DNA of 64,000 bases from Heloderma charlesbogerti (GCA_026122225.1 JANEZZ010000795.1:310001-374000), one strand, 5' to 3'. Positions 22,860 to 33,830 are shown, counted from the first letter of the stretch. Translations and numbers: made by a program. Notes: generated by a model not told the origin, from the letters alone.

Positions 22860-23312
22860 CACACACTTTCCCCATCCACACACATCCACACAAGCCTATT
22901 CTTACTAATCAGCACTCCACACTCTCTCTATCCCCATTCTCTCTTTCTCAGAAACATTCCCATCTCCCTGTCCCCCACATCCATCCGTCTGTCCACACTC
23001 CCCCCTGTCCATCCATCCATCTGTCCACACTCCCCCTTGTCTGTCTGTCCATACTCCCCATCCGTCCATCTACACTTCTCCCATCCATCCATCCTCCCAC
23101 CTGTCCAGCTGTGCACACTGCCCACTGTCCATCCTTCTGTCCATACAACCCCGGCTGTCCATCCACACACACACCCTGTCTACCATCCCGTCTGTCTACA
23201 CTCCCCCCATTTGTCCATCCATCCGTCCACACTCCCCCATCTGTCTGTCCACACACACACCCTCTCTATCCTCCCCCATCTGTCCACACTCTCTCCTCAT
23301 CTGTCCGATGGT
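22860..23312. repeat. TCCAYC/CACACTCCCC minisatellite
   Basis: Irregular tandem array built of CATCCATCTGTCCACACTCC-type units on the plus strand. It is stop-poor in several frames, which explains long Cys/Pro/His ORFs here on both strands. Confidence 0.92.
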
Positions 23313-23432
23313 AGCTTTGGCTGTAGGGATGCTGTAGCACTGGATTTCCTACATCGGCAGCAGGATGGACTAGATTATCCGTCCAACTCTAGAATTCTAA
23401 ATAATCTCTCCTCCCATTTGGCTTTCCTCATA

Positions 23433-23438
23433 TTTAAT
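23433..23438 (-). terminator. Candidate polyadenylation signal (ATTAAA)
   Basis: ATTAAA on the minus strand about 50 nt after the stop codon of the zinc-finger gene. No AATAAA is nearer. This would give an unusually short 3' UTR, so a more distal signal remains possible. Confidence 0.35.
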
Positions 23439-23486
23439 GAGCCACAACTTCCAAATAGAACTTTGACCACAATCTATGCACTCCTG

Positions 23487-26400
23487 TTACTTTTCTCCTG
23501 TGTGCACACTTTTATGACGTACAAGGTTAGACATAGAAACAAAGTTTTTCGCACATTCAGAGCATTTGTACGGCTTCTCTCCCGTGTGTTTATTTTTATG
23601 TTCTATAAGATTGGAGCTCTTGCTGAAACACTGCCCACACTCAGAACACTCGTATGGTTTCTCTCCCGTGTGGACCCTTTGGTGATTGGTGAGGTGGGAG
23701 TTGCAAACAAAGCCTTTCCTGCACTTGGAGCATTTGTACGGTTTCTCTTCCATGTGTGTTCTCTCATGTCTGAGAAGGTATGTTCGTTGGCTGAAGGTAA
23801 TCTGACAGGTTGGACAGTTAAATGGTTTCTCTCTTGTATGGATTCTTAGATGTTTCCTAAGGTCAGAGTTGGAAATGAAGCTTTTCCCGCACTCAGAGCA
23901 TTCGTGGGGCTTCTCTCCTGTGTGGGTTCTCTTATGTCTAATAAGGGAGGCGTTACGGCTGAAGCTTTGTCCACAATCTGCACATTTGTATGGTTTCTCC
24001 CCTGTGTGTAACCTTATGTGAGTTATAAGATTAGAACTGGTTGTGAAGTTTTTCCCACACTCGGGGCATCTGTACGGTTTCTCTCCTGTGTGAGTCCTCT
24101 TGTGTATGATCAGGGTTGCGTTCTCAGCAAAACTTTTGCCACAGCATAAACACTTATATGGTTTCTCTCCCCTGTGCACTCTCGTATGCGCTAACAGATG
24201 AGAGTTACAATGGAAACCTCTCCCGCACTCAGAGCATTCATATGGCTTCTCTCCAGTGTGGCTTCTCCTGTGCACAATAAGGGAGCCATTCCGAGCAAAG
24301 CTCTTGCCGCACTCAGAGCATTCGTAGGGTTTCTCGCCTGTGTGGGTTCTCTCATGCATAATAAGGTGTGCTCTGCTAATAGTGATTTTGCCGCAGTATG
24401 AGCATTTGTGTGGCTTTTCCACTGATGGCATTCCCGAATTCTCGAGGAGATAAAAGATCTGCCTGATCCCCCGTTGGATGGTGTTTTCATTCAAGCCTTT
24501 GTCACTTTCCTCGCAGAGAGAGGTTTGTTTTGCTGCTTTCTCTGGATGGCTGTCCATGTATCTTTCTGCTCCTTGCCGAAGTTCAGGCTCTTTGTCATGA
24601 AGCTGGAAAATATTTCCCTTCTTTTTTTCCAGTAATGTCTCCTTGAGTTCCACATGCCCAGATCTTTCCAGCTCAAGATTATCTTCTTGTTTCGCCCTTA
24701 CTTGCCTGTCACCTGCTGGGGAAAAAAGGGAGTCTCATGATTTGTTGGACAGAATGGGATTTGGTATTTTTCCTTTTGCTTTCTAACACTGCTTTGGATT
24801 ACAACTTTTCCAGAGTGCCAGTAGTTGCTGGCTTTTGTTGCATAATTCTGCATAGTTAGTTTGATTTTTAATTATTGTTTTATATGCTTTCTTGATATTT
24901 TGATCATCTTCAGCAGTTCTTCTCTGGGAGCCCCTGCCAAAGGAAGTGAGGCAGATGGCTACCAAGAAGAGAGCCTTTTCTGCTATGGCACCCCAGTTAT
25001 GGAATGAGCTTCCCAGACAGGCTTGCCTGGCACCTATAGTACATTGTGCTCTTTCTGCTGCCAGGTGAAGACCTTTTTATTCTCCCAGGCATTTTAGTCT
25101 TTTAGCTCTGCTGTTTTAAATCTGTTATTCTATTTAAATCTGTGCATTACTTCTAGGTTTTATTCTGGGTTGTACTTTTATACTGTAGTTTTAAACGTTT
25201 ACATTTTATATTGTATTTTATTATGTATTTTGTGGTCTTAATTGTGGTGAACCACCCAGAAAGCTTTGGCTATTGGGTGGTTTAGACATGTAATAAACAA
25301 ACAAACAAACCAACAGCCTCGGATGCTGCCAGTGGGGAAAAAATAAAATAAAACACACACTTTGCTTCTAGATATTGCACCTGTGATTTTCTTCTATGAT
25401 AACTACTTCAACATTCATGACACCAGTATTCAAATCTAAACTCCATACTCTGATGTGACACACTCACACCCATGTGCAGCATGGTGTGGCAACCAGAGTC
25501 TGAACTAGGGTTCAGGGGACCCCAGTTCAAATGCCCACTTGGCCATGAAGCTGCCCAGGTGATCTTGGGACAGTCACGCTCCCCCAGCCAAACCTACCTC
25601 ACAGGATTGTTGTAAGGATAAAATGGGGGTATAGAGACAACCATGTACTCTTTCATAAGTTCCTTGGAGGAAAGGCAGAATATACATTATATAAATTATG
25701 AGGGTGTCACTTGTTCTCCCTCAGCAGTCACCACCAGCCATTCCAGCAGGCTGAGCTGAGGGAGATGAGGAAGCAGAGCCATTCCACCAGCCCTGCTAAA
25801 AGATTTCCCCCCCTCTTCCCTCCCCATTCCTTTTTCCTTGTGTGTCGTGTCTTTTTAGACTGTAAGCCTGCGGGCAAGGACAAGCTTGGTTAATTGATTA
25901 TATGTCAGCCACCCTGGGAGCTTTTTTAGTTGAGGAGCAGCATAAAAATACTTCAAATAAATAAATGAGGTGTCTACTTCCAAGGACGCAGGAACAATAT
26001 ATTTGGCATGCCTCAGAATGGCAGCATATCTGATTTTATATCAACGTGGAAATGGGACATTTAATAATACTGACAAATCCTTACTGAGAAAACTGGCCTC
26101 CACGAAGACCCGTGTCTTCCCAGCATTCAATGGCTCCTGGCCTGGCTTGGGGAAAGGCCCCAGCAGCTGGAACAGAATTGGAAAGGCAATTAAGCAGACA
26201 ATGAGAATGCAGAAGAAAGAGGGTGGGAGAGGAAAGAGATTGAGAGAGGGGGAGAAGGCACACAGAGAGGGAGAGAGAACAGTTTTCCCTATGCAAGGGA
26301 ATAAGTAATTGCTCCATTCATTTGCATGGGTGGAGGTAGCCAGAAAATGGCTGGGGAGCAGAGATAATGTCTCCCCCCACACCTCCCACCAAGACCCCAT

Positions 26401-27743
26401 TCCCCCAATGGTCATTGGATGAGTGCATGGGCTCCCCCTCCAGCTAATTTTTGGCAGGGCAGTCCTCCATGCAAGTGAGTGGAGAAATAGCTCCATTCAC
26501 TTGCATGGGGTGGGTGAGCAAGAAGATGCTTGGAAAGAGCAATTGCCTGACACCAGGTGTCTCAGGATGGCCTCATGGGTACAGTGGGGCCCACAGGCAT
26601 CACACTGCACTGCAGATCCCAGAGCTAGATCATGCATACAAAGCCCTTTCAAGACTTGAAAACAATATACAAATGTTACGTGTTAAGTACTACATGCGGG
26701 GCCATCAACAAAATGTTGCAGCGTGAAGTGCTGCTGTTCAGGATTCCAGCCACTCCATTCCATTCCACCTCCTGATTTTCCATTCCCCCACCCCCACCTT
26801 CAATCAGGCCACTTTCCATGGTCACTAAGCATCCTTACTGGGCCGCTTTGAGGGGGTTTGCCACCGTTCTGTGGGTTCTTAAAAAAGAAAACGTGTGCAC
26901 ATCTCCGAACTTCAAGGTTCTCCCAGGCCTGCTGATACCCCCCACCCCACTTGTGCATGGGTGGTGCCATTTTGGCTACATAAAAATGGCACTCCAAGCC
27001 TGCTCATTGGAAACAGAGGGAGTGATTATGGAGAGATTTTGTACAAGATGGACTGCCCAGGTTTTCTCTCCAGCCCAGTTTGAAACAACCACCTGGGCAC
27101 AGGCCGCTGGGCGGCATTCACCAGCCCAGTTTGCCATCTCCAAAAGCAGAAGACTCAAGTACTTCTCCACAACTGGCACCACCGGAATTTCTACTTTTGT
27201 ATTTTTCTCTTGCTTTGTAGCCAAGGATAGCAACATTTCTTATCTGATTACCTCTTGGAGGCCTTTGCTATCCTGGCATCCAAACTGCCTGGAGTTCTGT
27301 TGTTCCATCTTCATATTGACCCTCTCTTCCTCTTCCAGAGGCTCCTCCTCCCCTTTCCTAGAAGAATCCAGCCTTTCATGGGCATTTTGGATTTCTCCAA
27401 CAAGATCTGGCAAGGTTCGGGTCACCTTCTCCCTGCTAGGTCTCTGGATGGCCCCAGCTTCTCCTGGGCTGGAGGCCTGAGGTTCTTTTGGATCCTCCCC
27501 GGAATGGGACTGAGGCAGCCGTGGGCTTGTCCATCCAGGCCGAGGGGCCCGCATGCTCTTCAGGAACTCCTGCCATTGGGCTTCCCAGCCCTGCTCTACT
27601 CCCTCCTCTGCTTCCAGCTTAATTTCTTCTGGCGCTGCCCCTGTCAGAAACTCCCTGAGGGTCCCAACTTGAACAACACGGGGGCCTCTTCTTCCTCCTG
27701 TCTCCAAACTCTCCTCTGCTTTGTTTCCTGCCAGGTCCTGCAT
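23487..27743 (-). CDS. SCAN-like C2H2 zinc-finger protein, 3 exons, 599 aa, 11 fingers
   Basis: Probable nuclear DNA-binding transcription factor. Exon 1 is 27743-27252 (164 codons, donor GAG|GTAATC), exon 2 26166-26085 (82 nt, acceptor TTCCAG, donor GTAAGG), exon 3 24712-23487. Phases agree and the joined frame is open. Residues 1-75 match the N-terminus of reptilian SCAN zinc-finger proteins (VVQVGTLREFL, APEEIKLEAEEG, WEAQWQEFLKSM). About 75-164 align with a SCAN domain that is diverged and cut short after DSKGLQE. Residues 291-599 are 11 perfect-spacing fingers (C-x2-C-x12-H-x3-H) with TGEKP linkers; finger 7 ends HTRE and finger 8 HMEE. Helix positions -1/3/6: SHM, RSV, CHA, ETI, TNT, RSR, SDK, QYR, CHN, KNE, SNR. 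Exon 3 has a NAGNAG acceptor. No KRAB box is seen. Function and targets are unknown. Confidence 0.88.
24905..25318 (+). mobile_element. L2 LINE 3' fragment in intron 2
   Basis: Encodes the L2 ORF2 C-terminus (KEVRQMATKKRAFSAMAPQL then WNELP), then the L2 3' terminus with CCACCCAGAAAGC...TTGGGTGGTTTAGA and an (AAAC)n tail. The same intron of the pseudogene lacks it (TTGATATTTTTGTTAACTGC continuous near 10510-10530), so it arrived after the duplication. Confidence 0.88.
25470..25700 (+). mobile_element. tRNA-derived SINE in intron 2
   Basis: CCCAGTTCAAATGCCCACTTG, GGGACAGTCACGCTCCC, CAGGATTGTTGTAAGGATAA. Orthologous in position to 10685-10880 in the pseudogene. Confidence 0.75.
25701..25965 (+). 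mobile_element. Retroposon tail in intron 2
   Basis: GTCTTTTTAGACTGTAAGCC, CCACCCTGGGAGC, GAGGAGCAGCATAAAAATAC and an AAATAAATAAA tail. The same repeat surrounds the SINE at 7241-7710. Confidence 0.55.
26770..27240. other. Intron 1 block absent from the pseudogene copy
   Basis: This part of intron 1 has no counterpart at 11108-11568. No TIR, poly-A or domain was recognised. It includes an AAAAAAGAAAACG run and pyrimidine-rich flanks, and the ORF at 26818-27480 runs through it into the antisense of exon 1. Confidence 0.45.
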
Positions 27744-28092
27744 TGCCGTTATTTCTGCTGCTCAGCTGGGAAGGAATTCAAATGCCAATAAGTGCAAAGT
27801 GATGCAAATCAGAACAAATATACCTTCGCTCAGGTCAAACAATATTAGGATGTAATTTTGGAATACTTCCCTCAATATATCAGCATTTTTTGTTGCTGCC
27901 ACCACTACCATGTATACAAACAGCTGCTTAGGTATTAAAATAAGTGGACGGAGCCCAGTGAGACATTACGAATATTAACACCACAGTTAAGGCCTCCAAG
28001 GAAGAAGGATAAAAAACCTCCTACAAGAGTCTTTTTGGAGCCATACAGATCTGACAGGAAATTTTTCCACTTTGACTTTTGTACTATTATTA

Positions 28093-28127
<35 letters not shown>

Positions 28128-28489
28128 GGTTTTACACTGAGCACGTTCTTTCTTGTTTATAGCTTGGATATTTGCTAAGATGATCAGAACAAGACATGGA
28201 GAGATAAAAATGATTTTAATAAATGGAGGACTCTTCCTTAGGAAAATGCAAGTGCCACATCGAAATGGGAGTTCACAATCCTCAAAACCAGCCTTCTCCT
28301 ACCTGGTGCCCTCCAGATGTGTTGGAGTGCAAATCCCATCATCCCCAGCCAGCATGGCTATTTAATTAAATTAAAGAATAAGGAAGAAAAGTGTTTGATT
28401 TCTATAAAACAGAGAGCAGTTAACAACCAGTTAACAAAAAGCCTGTCAGGAGGCTTTTTGAAATCACCCAGCATTGAGGCAATCAAATA
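27744..28489. other. 5' intron and flank of the zinc-finger gene
   Basis: 27743-27880 is homologous to 12060-12190 and holds the 3' splice site CCTTCCCAG before exon 1. (ATT)n lies at about 28087-28128. 28285-28360 is a half MITE (CCTACCTGGTGCCCTCCAG). Confidence 0.6.
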
Positions 28490-29100
28490 AGAACATAAGA
28501 AGAGCCCTGCTGGATCAGACCAAGGGACCATCTAGTCCAGCATTCAGCTCACACAGTGGCCAACCAGCTGCCGACCAGGAACCTGCAAGCAGGACACAAG
28601 TGCAAGAGCACCCTCCTGCCCCAGTTCCCCAGCAACTGGTGTACATAGGCTCAGTGCCTCTGATACTGGAGGGAATATACAGCCATCAGGACTTGTAGCT
28701 GTTGAAAGCCTTCTCCTCCAAGGTTGTCTAACCACCTTTCAAAGCCATCCAAATTAGTGGCCATCACTAGATCTTGTGGTAGTTACTTCCACAGTTTGAC
28801 TATGTGCAGTGTGAAGAAGTACTTCCTCGTATCTCTCCTGAATCTCCTACCAATCATCTTCATTTGATGATCCCTTTGGGTTCTAGTATTCTGAGGGAGA
28901 AAAACATCTCCCTATCCACTTTCTTCATACCATGCATAATTTTGTAGACCTCTATCATGTCTCCCCTTACCCCCTTTTTTCCAAGCTAAACAATCTCAGC
29001 TGTTGGGACCTTCTCTCACAGGGGAGATGCTCCAGCCCCTTGATCATTTTAGTTGCCTTTTTCTGCACTTTTTCCAGCTCTACAATATCTTTTTTTAGGT
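28490..29100 (-). mobile_element. CR1 LINE, ORF2 C-terminus and 3' UTR
   Basis: The minus strand at 29100-28970 encodes [20 protein letters not shown] then [13 protein letters not shown], the familiar CR1 ORF2 ending. It continues into the CR1 3' region (GGAGATTCAGGAGAGATACG, GGCCACTAATTTGGATGGC). Confidence 0.88.
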
Positions 29101-29104
29101 GTGG

Positions 29105-29450
29105 TGACCTAAGTCTGCAACCATCAGGCAGCCTCGCACTCTGCCCAGAGGAGATCCTTTTTAATCGGGGATGACAGGGATTGAACCTGGGAACTTCTTG
29201 CATGTAAAGCAGGCACCCTGTCTGCCACATGGACCTACGAAGCTGCCTTATACGGAGACAGAGCATCGGTCCACCAAGCATGGGCCGCTCTCATCGGCAG
29301 CCACTCTCCATGGTCCCGGGCAGAAAGGGTGCTCTGCCATCACCTGTAACTGGAGGTCCTTTAAATTGGAGAGCCCAAGACTTGAACCTGGGATCTTCTG
29401 CCTGCAAAGCATGGGCTCTCTCCAGACCACTGAGCTGCACCCCCAGATTT
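29105..29450 (-). mobile_element. tRNA-derived SINE, paralogous copy
   Basis: Matches 15075-15425 almost throughout. Confidence 0.8.
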
Positions 29451-29476
29451 CACTGCGCATGGGAGGGAACTGGATG

Positions 29477-29913
29477 TGTTGCAGAACCCAGAGTCAGATC
29501 ACGGAGTGAAGGAAAAAGAGTTTCTTTATTTAACGTGCGGGCTTAAGGCTGGAATCATTTCCAAAGAGCCAGAAGCCCCGATTTACATTAGCACTTTGTT
29601 CTTATAGATATTGTGACACATAGGAAACGGCTCCTCCTTTCCCTCCCATATGGGGTTGCAGTCCTCAACATTTCTTCTCTTAGCACCATTGTTTATAATA
29701 CAAGAACTGGGTTATAGGGTAGCCGTGATAAGCACAGAACAGAAGAGAACAGCAGAGAACAAGATATACAATTGTATGACCTTTGACAAGATAAGGAATT
29801 CCTGTGTCTGGTCAGCTTACAACAATATATTCAAGGGAGAAAGAGCTCAGCAAGAACATGAAGCATGAGATTGCATGAGGCTACTTAGTCTGACCCCCGA
29901 TATGGCTGCTACA
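29477..29913 (-). mobile_element. Solo LTR of an endogenous retrovirus-like element, 437 bp
   Basis: Starts TG and ends CA, with a 4-bp target-site duplication GATG at 29473-29476 and 29914-29917. On the minus strand it has a TATAAGAAC box followed by AATAAAGAAACTC, the usual promoter-then-polyA order of an LTR. The paralogous locus (15456-15459) has a single GATG and no insertion. No internal viral genes are present. Confidence 0.92.
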
Positions 29914-29917
29914 GATG

Positions 29918-30300
29918 GACACAAACCTCCAGATGTGGAGGGGGAATCTGGGGTGCCTCTCACCCCTTGCAGCCTCCTCCCCCTCTCTCTGCAGCCCCCG
30001 CATCCCTGCCTCTCTTGCAGGGTCTCCCCTTCTTCCAGCTGCATCCAGGTCTCCCCTCCCTCCTTGCTTTAACTCGCATAACACCCCCCTCCCGCCCCTT
30101 CTTGAAACCTTTCAGTTGCAGCTCCTGCTCCAAAGCTGGGAAGTCAGCAGAAGAAAAGAAGGGTCCAGGCTGTCCTCCCCTCCCATCACCAGGCAGGAAG
30201 AAGTCGTCATTCCTTTCAGGCCCAATTCTGATGTCTTCTCTAGGAAGCACAACTCAGTCATTTTAACCCTTTTTTGGACCATCCACTTGGTCCCTATCAG
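29918..30300 (-). promoter_or_regulatory. Candidate 5' non-coding exon and promoter region of the zinc-finger gene
   Basis: Conserved with 15456-15830, and upstream of exon 1, which needs a 5' exon because of its own 3' splice site. A possible donor (GCAAGGGGTGAGAG) is at about 29956-29970. The solo LTR sits immediately downstream of it, inside the presumed first intron. No TATA box is evident. Confidence 0.4.
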
Positions 30301-30654
30301 TACTCCATTCTGCAGAATTCCAAATAACGGGGTAGCTCAGTTGTGTGCGTGTATGGCAGCAAAGGCAATTCCTTACAAAAGTCTGTGTGTGATGTATATA
30401 TAACGCTATCTACATCTATGGCCCTTTACAAACGAGAGGTTTGACAGTTCCCTGCCCCCAAAGGGCATACAATCTAGAAACAGACACTTAACAGAGGAAA
30501 GGGAGGGAAACCAAAGCAAGGTTAAACATTGGGGAAATGTGCATTTATTTCAGTTATATGCACTTTGGCTTAACAGAAAAAGCGAGTCCATCTGTCATGA
30601 AGTATAAATGGATCCAGACGGAGCTGTGACGATTCAACTTTCACACTGATGGAG

Positions 30655-30870
30655 CTAATAATATGGGTCTCATGGAGGAGAAGGCTATCAATGGCTACTA
30701 GTCCTGATGGCTGTATATTCCCTCCAGTATCAGAGGCAGTGAGCCTATGTACACCAGTTGCTGGGGAACTTGGGCAGGAGGGTGCTCTTGCACTCGTGCC
30801 CTGCTTGTGGGTTTCCCGTGGGCAGCTGGTTGGCCACTGTGTGAACAGAATGCTGGACTAGATGGCGCCT
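30655..30870 (+). mobile_element. CR1-like LINE 3' region fragment
   Basis: CAATGGCTACTAGTCCTGAT, CACCAGTTGCTGGGGAAC, GCAGCTGGTTGGCCACTG. Confidence 0.75.
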
Positions 30871-31005
30871 TGGGGTTAGTCTCCAATGTTAGTCTCACGT
30901 AGAGTAAACCCATTGAAATGAAGTTAGTTGTGACTAACTTAAGCCCCATTCATTTCAATAGGTCTACTCTGCATAGGGCTAACATTGGATACTACCCCTG
31001 ATCTG
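30871..31005. mobile_element. Short palindromic MITE
   Basis: Inverted arms CCAATGTTAGTC...GTAGAGTAAACCCATTGAAATG and CATTTCAATAGGTCTACTCTGC...CTAACATTGG. Confidence 0.7.
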
Positions 31006-31735
31006 ATCCAGCATGGCTCTTTTTAAGGCTGACCTGCTTTAAGCATGTTAAAACTCATATCTGAGTGTCTTGCTAGCTTGAATTGATACTTCGACATGGC
31101 TCTAGATTCATTTAGTACACTGAAATTCTGTCATTCTTCAAAGTTTCTCAGGTTTTCCATCCAGATGCTGAGGACAGCCAGGCCTACTTGTCCTGCTTCA
31201 GCTGGTTCAGATTCTATGCTAAGCAAGTATGGGGCAAATCTAATAGGCAAGTCAATTAAGCTGGCAAATGGTCAAGCACGGTATGGCGTACACATCCTAC
31301 TAAAGATGAGGTGGTAGAAATTAATTTCAACTACACAACTAACCACTGGTATAATGTGGTTACAATAATTCACGTGTGACACCAGTCAAGTGGAGGCATT
31401 CTGTATGAGTTATTGTCTGCACAGGCAGCACCACATAGACCTCACAGTAGTAATCTAGCCCGTTAAGGAACAATAACTGGGAAAATGCTCTTCCAAGAGC
31501 AGTAGTATAAAATGCTTTCTCTGAGGCAAAGGTGAGGGTGGTGCAATTGGACTCATTTATGTTTCATTGACAGTAAAAGCCCCTGAATATAAGGGATTGT
31601 TGACATCACTAGAGCTCAGCCAATCCCTGAAGCTCATGGTACCTGGGCAGCTCATGCTACTGGGTCTTTGTGACATCACTGACCCTTTGTCAGCTAAAGC
31701 GGGATTGCTCACTTGGGTAACTCAACTGCCTCTTC
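31006..31735. other. Unassigned intergenic stretch
   Basis: No gene or element recognised; ORFs are short. Confidence 0.4.
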
Positions 31736-31739
31736 AGAG

Positions 31740-32290
31740 GAGGACCCTGTAGCAAGAGCAGGAGGCAACTGAGAAGGCAGGTTCACTAGCAAAAGCAGGT
31801 GGACTTGCTGAGTGGGAGGCAGGTTTGCAGCTGAAGCCAGCAGATATCCTGGGCCAGAAGCTGGCTGATGTCAGGCCGACAGACATGGTGGAAGCCGGCT
31901 GATGGAAGCTCAGCAGATATTTGTGGGTGGAAGTCAGGCTGCTTCTGTGAATGGATGATGGAGTGTCAGATGGAGTGGATGTCATCCGGCACGCGTCCCT
32001 CGACAGATGTCGCCCGGGGTGTGCTTGTGTGCGTGTCTGTGAGGGGGAGAATGTGATTGCAGTGAATGCTGGTGCGTGGGTGCGTTCAGGGGCTGGCGGA
32101 GGTTAGCTCCAGATGCAGGATGCAAAGAAACCGGCGGATATTCATGGATGGAAGCCAGTGGAAGTTGGCTGGCGGAAGCTGCCAGACGATGTCTCCAGAC
32201 AGAAGCCAGTGGATGCGCCTGTGGTGATGCAGGCAGATGGTAGTGGATGAGCCGGCCCACTTACCGGGTGCGTGTTTGCCTTCCAGATCT
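31740..32290. repeat. Degenerate minisatellite
   Basis: Irregular repetition of a GGAAGCYRGCWGATR-like motif (for example GAAGCCAGCAGATATCC, GAAGCTGGCTGATGTC, GAAGCCGGCTGATGG, GAAACCGGCGGATATTC). Units drift in length. Confidence 0.65.
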
Positions 32291-32327
32291 GAGATGCCTC
32301 ATCTCAATGTTTTGTCTGAGGGCCTGT

Positions 32328-32462
32328 GAAGCCACCATCTTGCTAATGCTAAGTCAGTGTGGATCTGCTCAGTGCCTGGATGGGAGACCACCTGGGAAAC
32401 CTATGTACAGTGTCTTGGGTTTCCCGATGAATGGCAGGAGATAAATGTGCTAAATAAATAAA
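32328..32462 (+). mobile_element. 5S rRNA-like SINE fragment or 5S pseudogene
   Basis: AATGCTAAGTCAGTGTGGAT and GTGCCTGGATGGGAGACCAC then CTGGGAA match the 3' half of 5S rRNA, including the internal promoter region. The segment is followed by a GGCAGGAGATAAAT...AAATAAATAAA tail, which favours a 5S-derived SINE. Confidence 0.72.
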
Positions 32463-33167
32463 TCTAGAGAGCCGTATTTAAGTATCCACTCAAGCTTTCT
32501 CTCCTACAAACAGATTCAACCACACTGGCCAATTTGGAGGGAAGCAGATGAGCTGGGCCACTGATTTTTCAGTTTAACTATCTTTAAAAGATTGGGGACC
32601 CCTGGTATGAGGCAAAGTACTGTGTGGAGTACTGACATCCCCTCCTACCTCATGTCCAATGCAGGTTTCCTTCCTAGGCTAATAGCAGTTGGGGGGCAAT
32701 TTTCATCAGGACCATGTGATGAGAGAGGAAAGGATTCCACGTGCACTGTAGTCCCGAGGTATATCTGGGGATGGGGACAAAGCAACTACTGCATGTAAAC
32801 AAAAAGAAACGGAGTTGCAACTGACATATTTACATCATGTATTGCATACGCACCTTAAGCCTAACTTTGCAGTTGTAAGGGCTAGAAACTGGCTGTAAAT
32901 AAATAAATAAATAAATAAGCAAGCAAAGCGATAGCTGAGATTCTCACAATCCTGAATTCTGCACTCAGCAAATTTCTGTGCAATTGCAGAATATGAACAA
33001 AACCTTGGTAATAACACTTTGTATATGAAGGAGGAGGATGCAAGGATGGGGGGATTTATGAACCCCATTAAGCTCAGTCTTGTCCCTCCCTCAAATCATG
33101 GAAAGCATAATCTCATTCCTCCCTTACCAATGAGCAGCTGCAGTCTCTCTGTAATCTACAGATTTTT
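32463..33167. other. Unassigned stretch
   Basis: Contains a half copy of the hAT end (ATTGGGGACCCCTGG at about 32590-32604) and an (AAAT)n run near 32896-32918. No gene. Confidence 0.45.
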
Positions 33168-33717
33168 TACATGAGGCATTTATTGTGCGTTTGTGATTCC
33201 TTACTCACAATGATCTTCCAGTTTTGCTTGTTTTTTCAGAGCACTTTCCAGGCTATTTTTTTTTTAGAACGGGGGAAATGGTGCAGGAAAGAAAAAGCTC
33301 TTTGTGTAGAGCTTGGATCTCAATTCTGCAACGAAACTGAAAGGAGATATGGCTGTTCTACATGAGGCTTTTAACCCGCACATTTACCGAGTCTTCTCCT
33401 TCCAGTTTCTTTGTGGGATTAAGGTCAGTTCCTTTACACATGTTTTTCCCCCGGAGATTGTTCTTTCTCTGCCTTTCTATATGCTCCATTACACAGCCAC
33501 TAGGTGGCGCTGTGGTATAGCAGAATTCCAGAAATACACAGGATTTCATGTCGCCATTCACAGATATACCAGACTTTCCTCATTAGAAAAACACACACAG
33601 AAAATGTTAAAATGGATGCAAAGCGCAGGAGAGGCCCTGAAGGATGACGACATTGTGTAAAGCACCCGCAAACTACCCTGAATGTGGAATCACAAGCGCA
33701 CAATAAATGCCTCATGT
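33168..33717. mobile_element. Non-autonomous DNA transposon, about 550 bp
   Basis: TIRs of about 32 bp: ACATGAGGCATTTATTGTGC at the left, GCACAATAAATGCCTCATGT at the right. The ends of the target-site duplication are unclear. A related end occurs internally (33357) and at 33808-33830, so two related elements may be nested. Confidence 0.82.
33497..33510 (+). promoter_or_regulatory. CTCF-like core motif
   Basis: CCACTAGGTGGCGC matches every position of the vertebrate CTCF core consensus CCASYAGRKGGCRS. It lies inside the TIR element above. Occupancy cannot be judged from sequence. Confidence 0.5.
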
Positions 33718-33830
33718 TGAAAGGCTCTCAGAGTAGACAATGCTGGGGCTAGATGGATAAGGCAGCTTCCTATGTTCCCATAGGAACATCCACAATGTCA
33801 TTTATCTAACAGCCTCATGTAGAAAAGCTC

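Larger units (their letters stand above)
23487..30500. repeat. Segmental duplication, distal copy
   Basis: Direct copy of about 9148-16950, with extra insertions: L2 fragment 24905-25318, the 26770-27240 block in intron 1, (ATT)n at about 28087-28128, CR1 28490-29100 and a solo LTR 29477-29913. Confidence 0.8.

Noticed and set aside
22790..23314. Long Pro/His/Cys ORFs on both strands
   Set aside because: They run through a TCCAYC minisatellite; stop-free reading results from the repeat unit.
26818..27791. Plus-strand ORFs of 178-220 codons
   Set aside because: They are antisense to exon 1 of the zinc-finger gene, which has the splice sites, the paralogue and the family similarity.
32328..32430. 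Functional 5S rRNA gene
   Set aside because: The 5' half is missing and the matched part has several substitutions; no T-run terminator follows.
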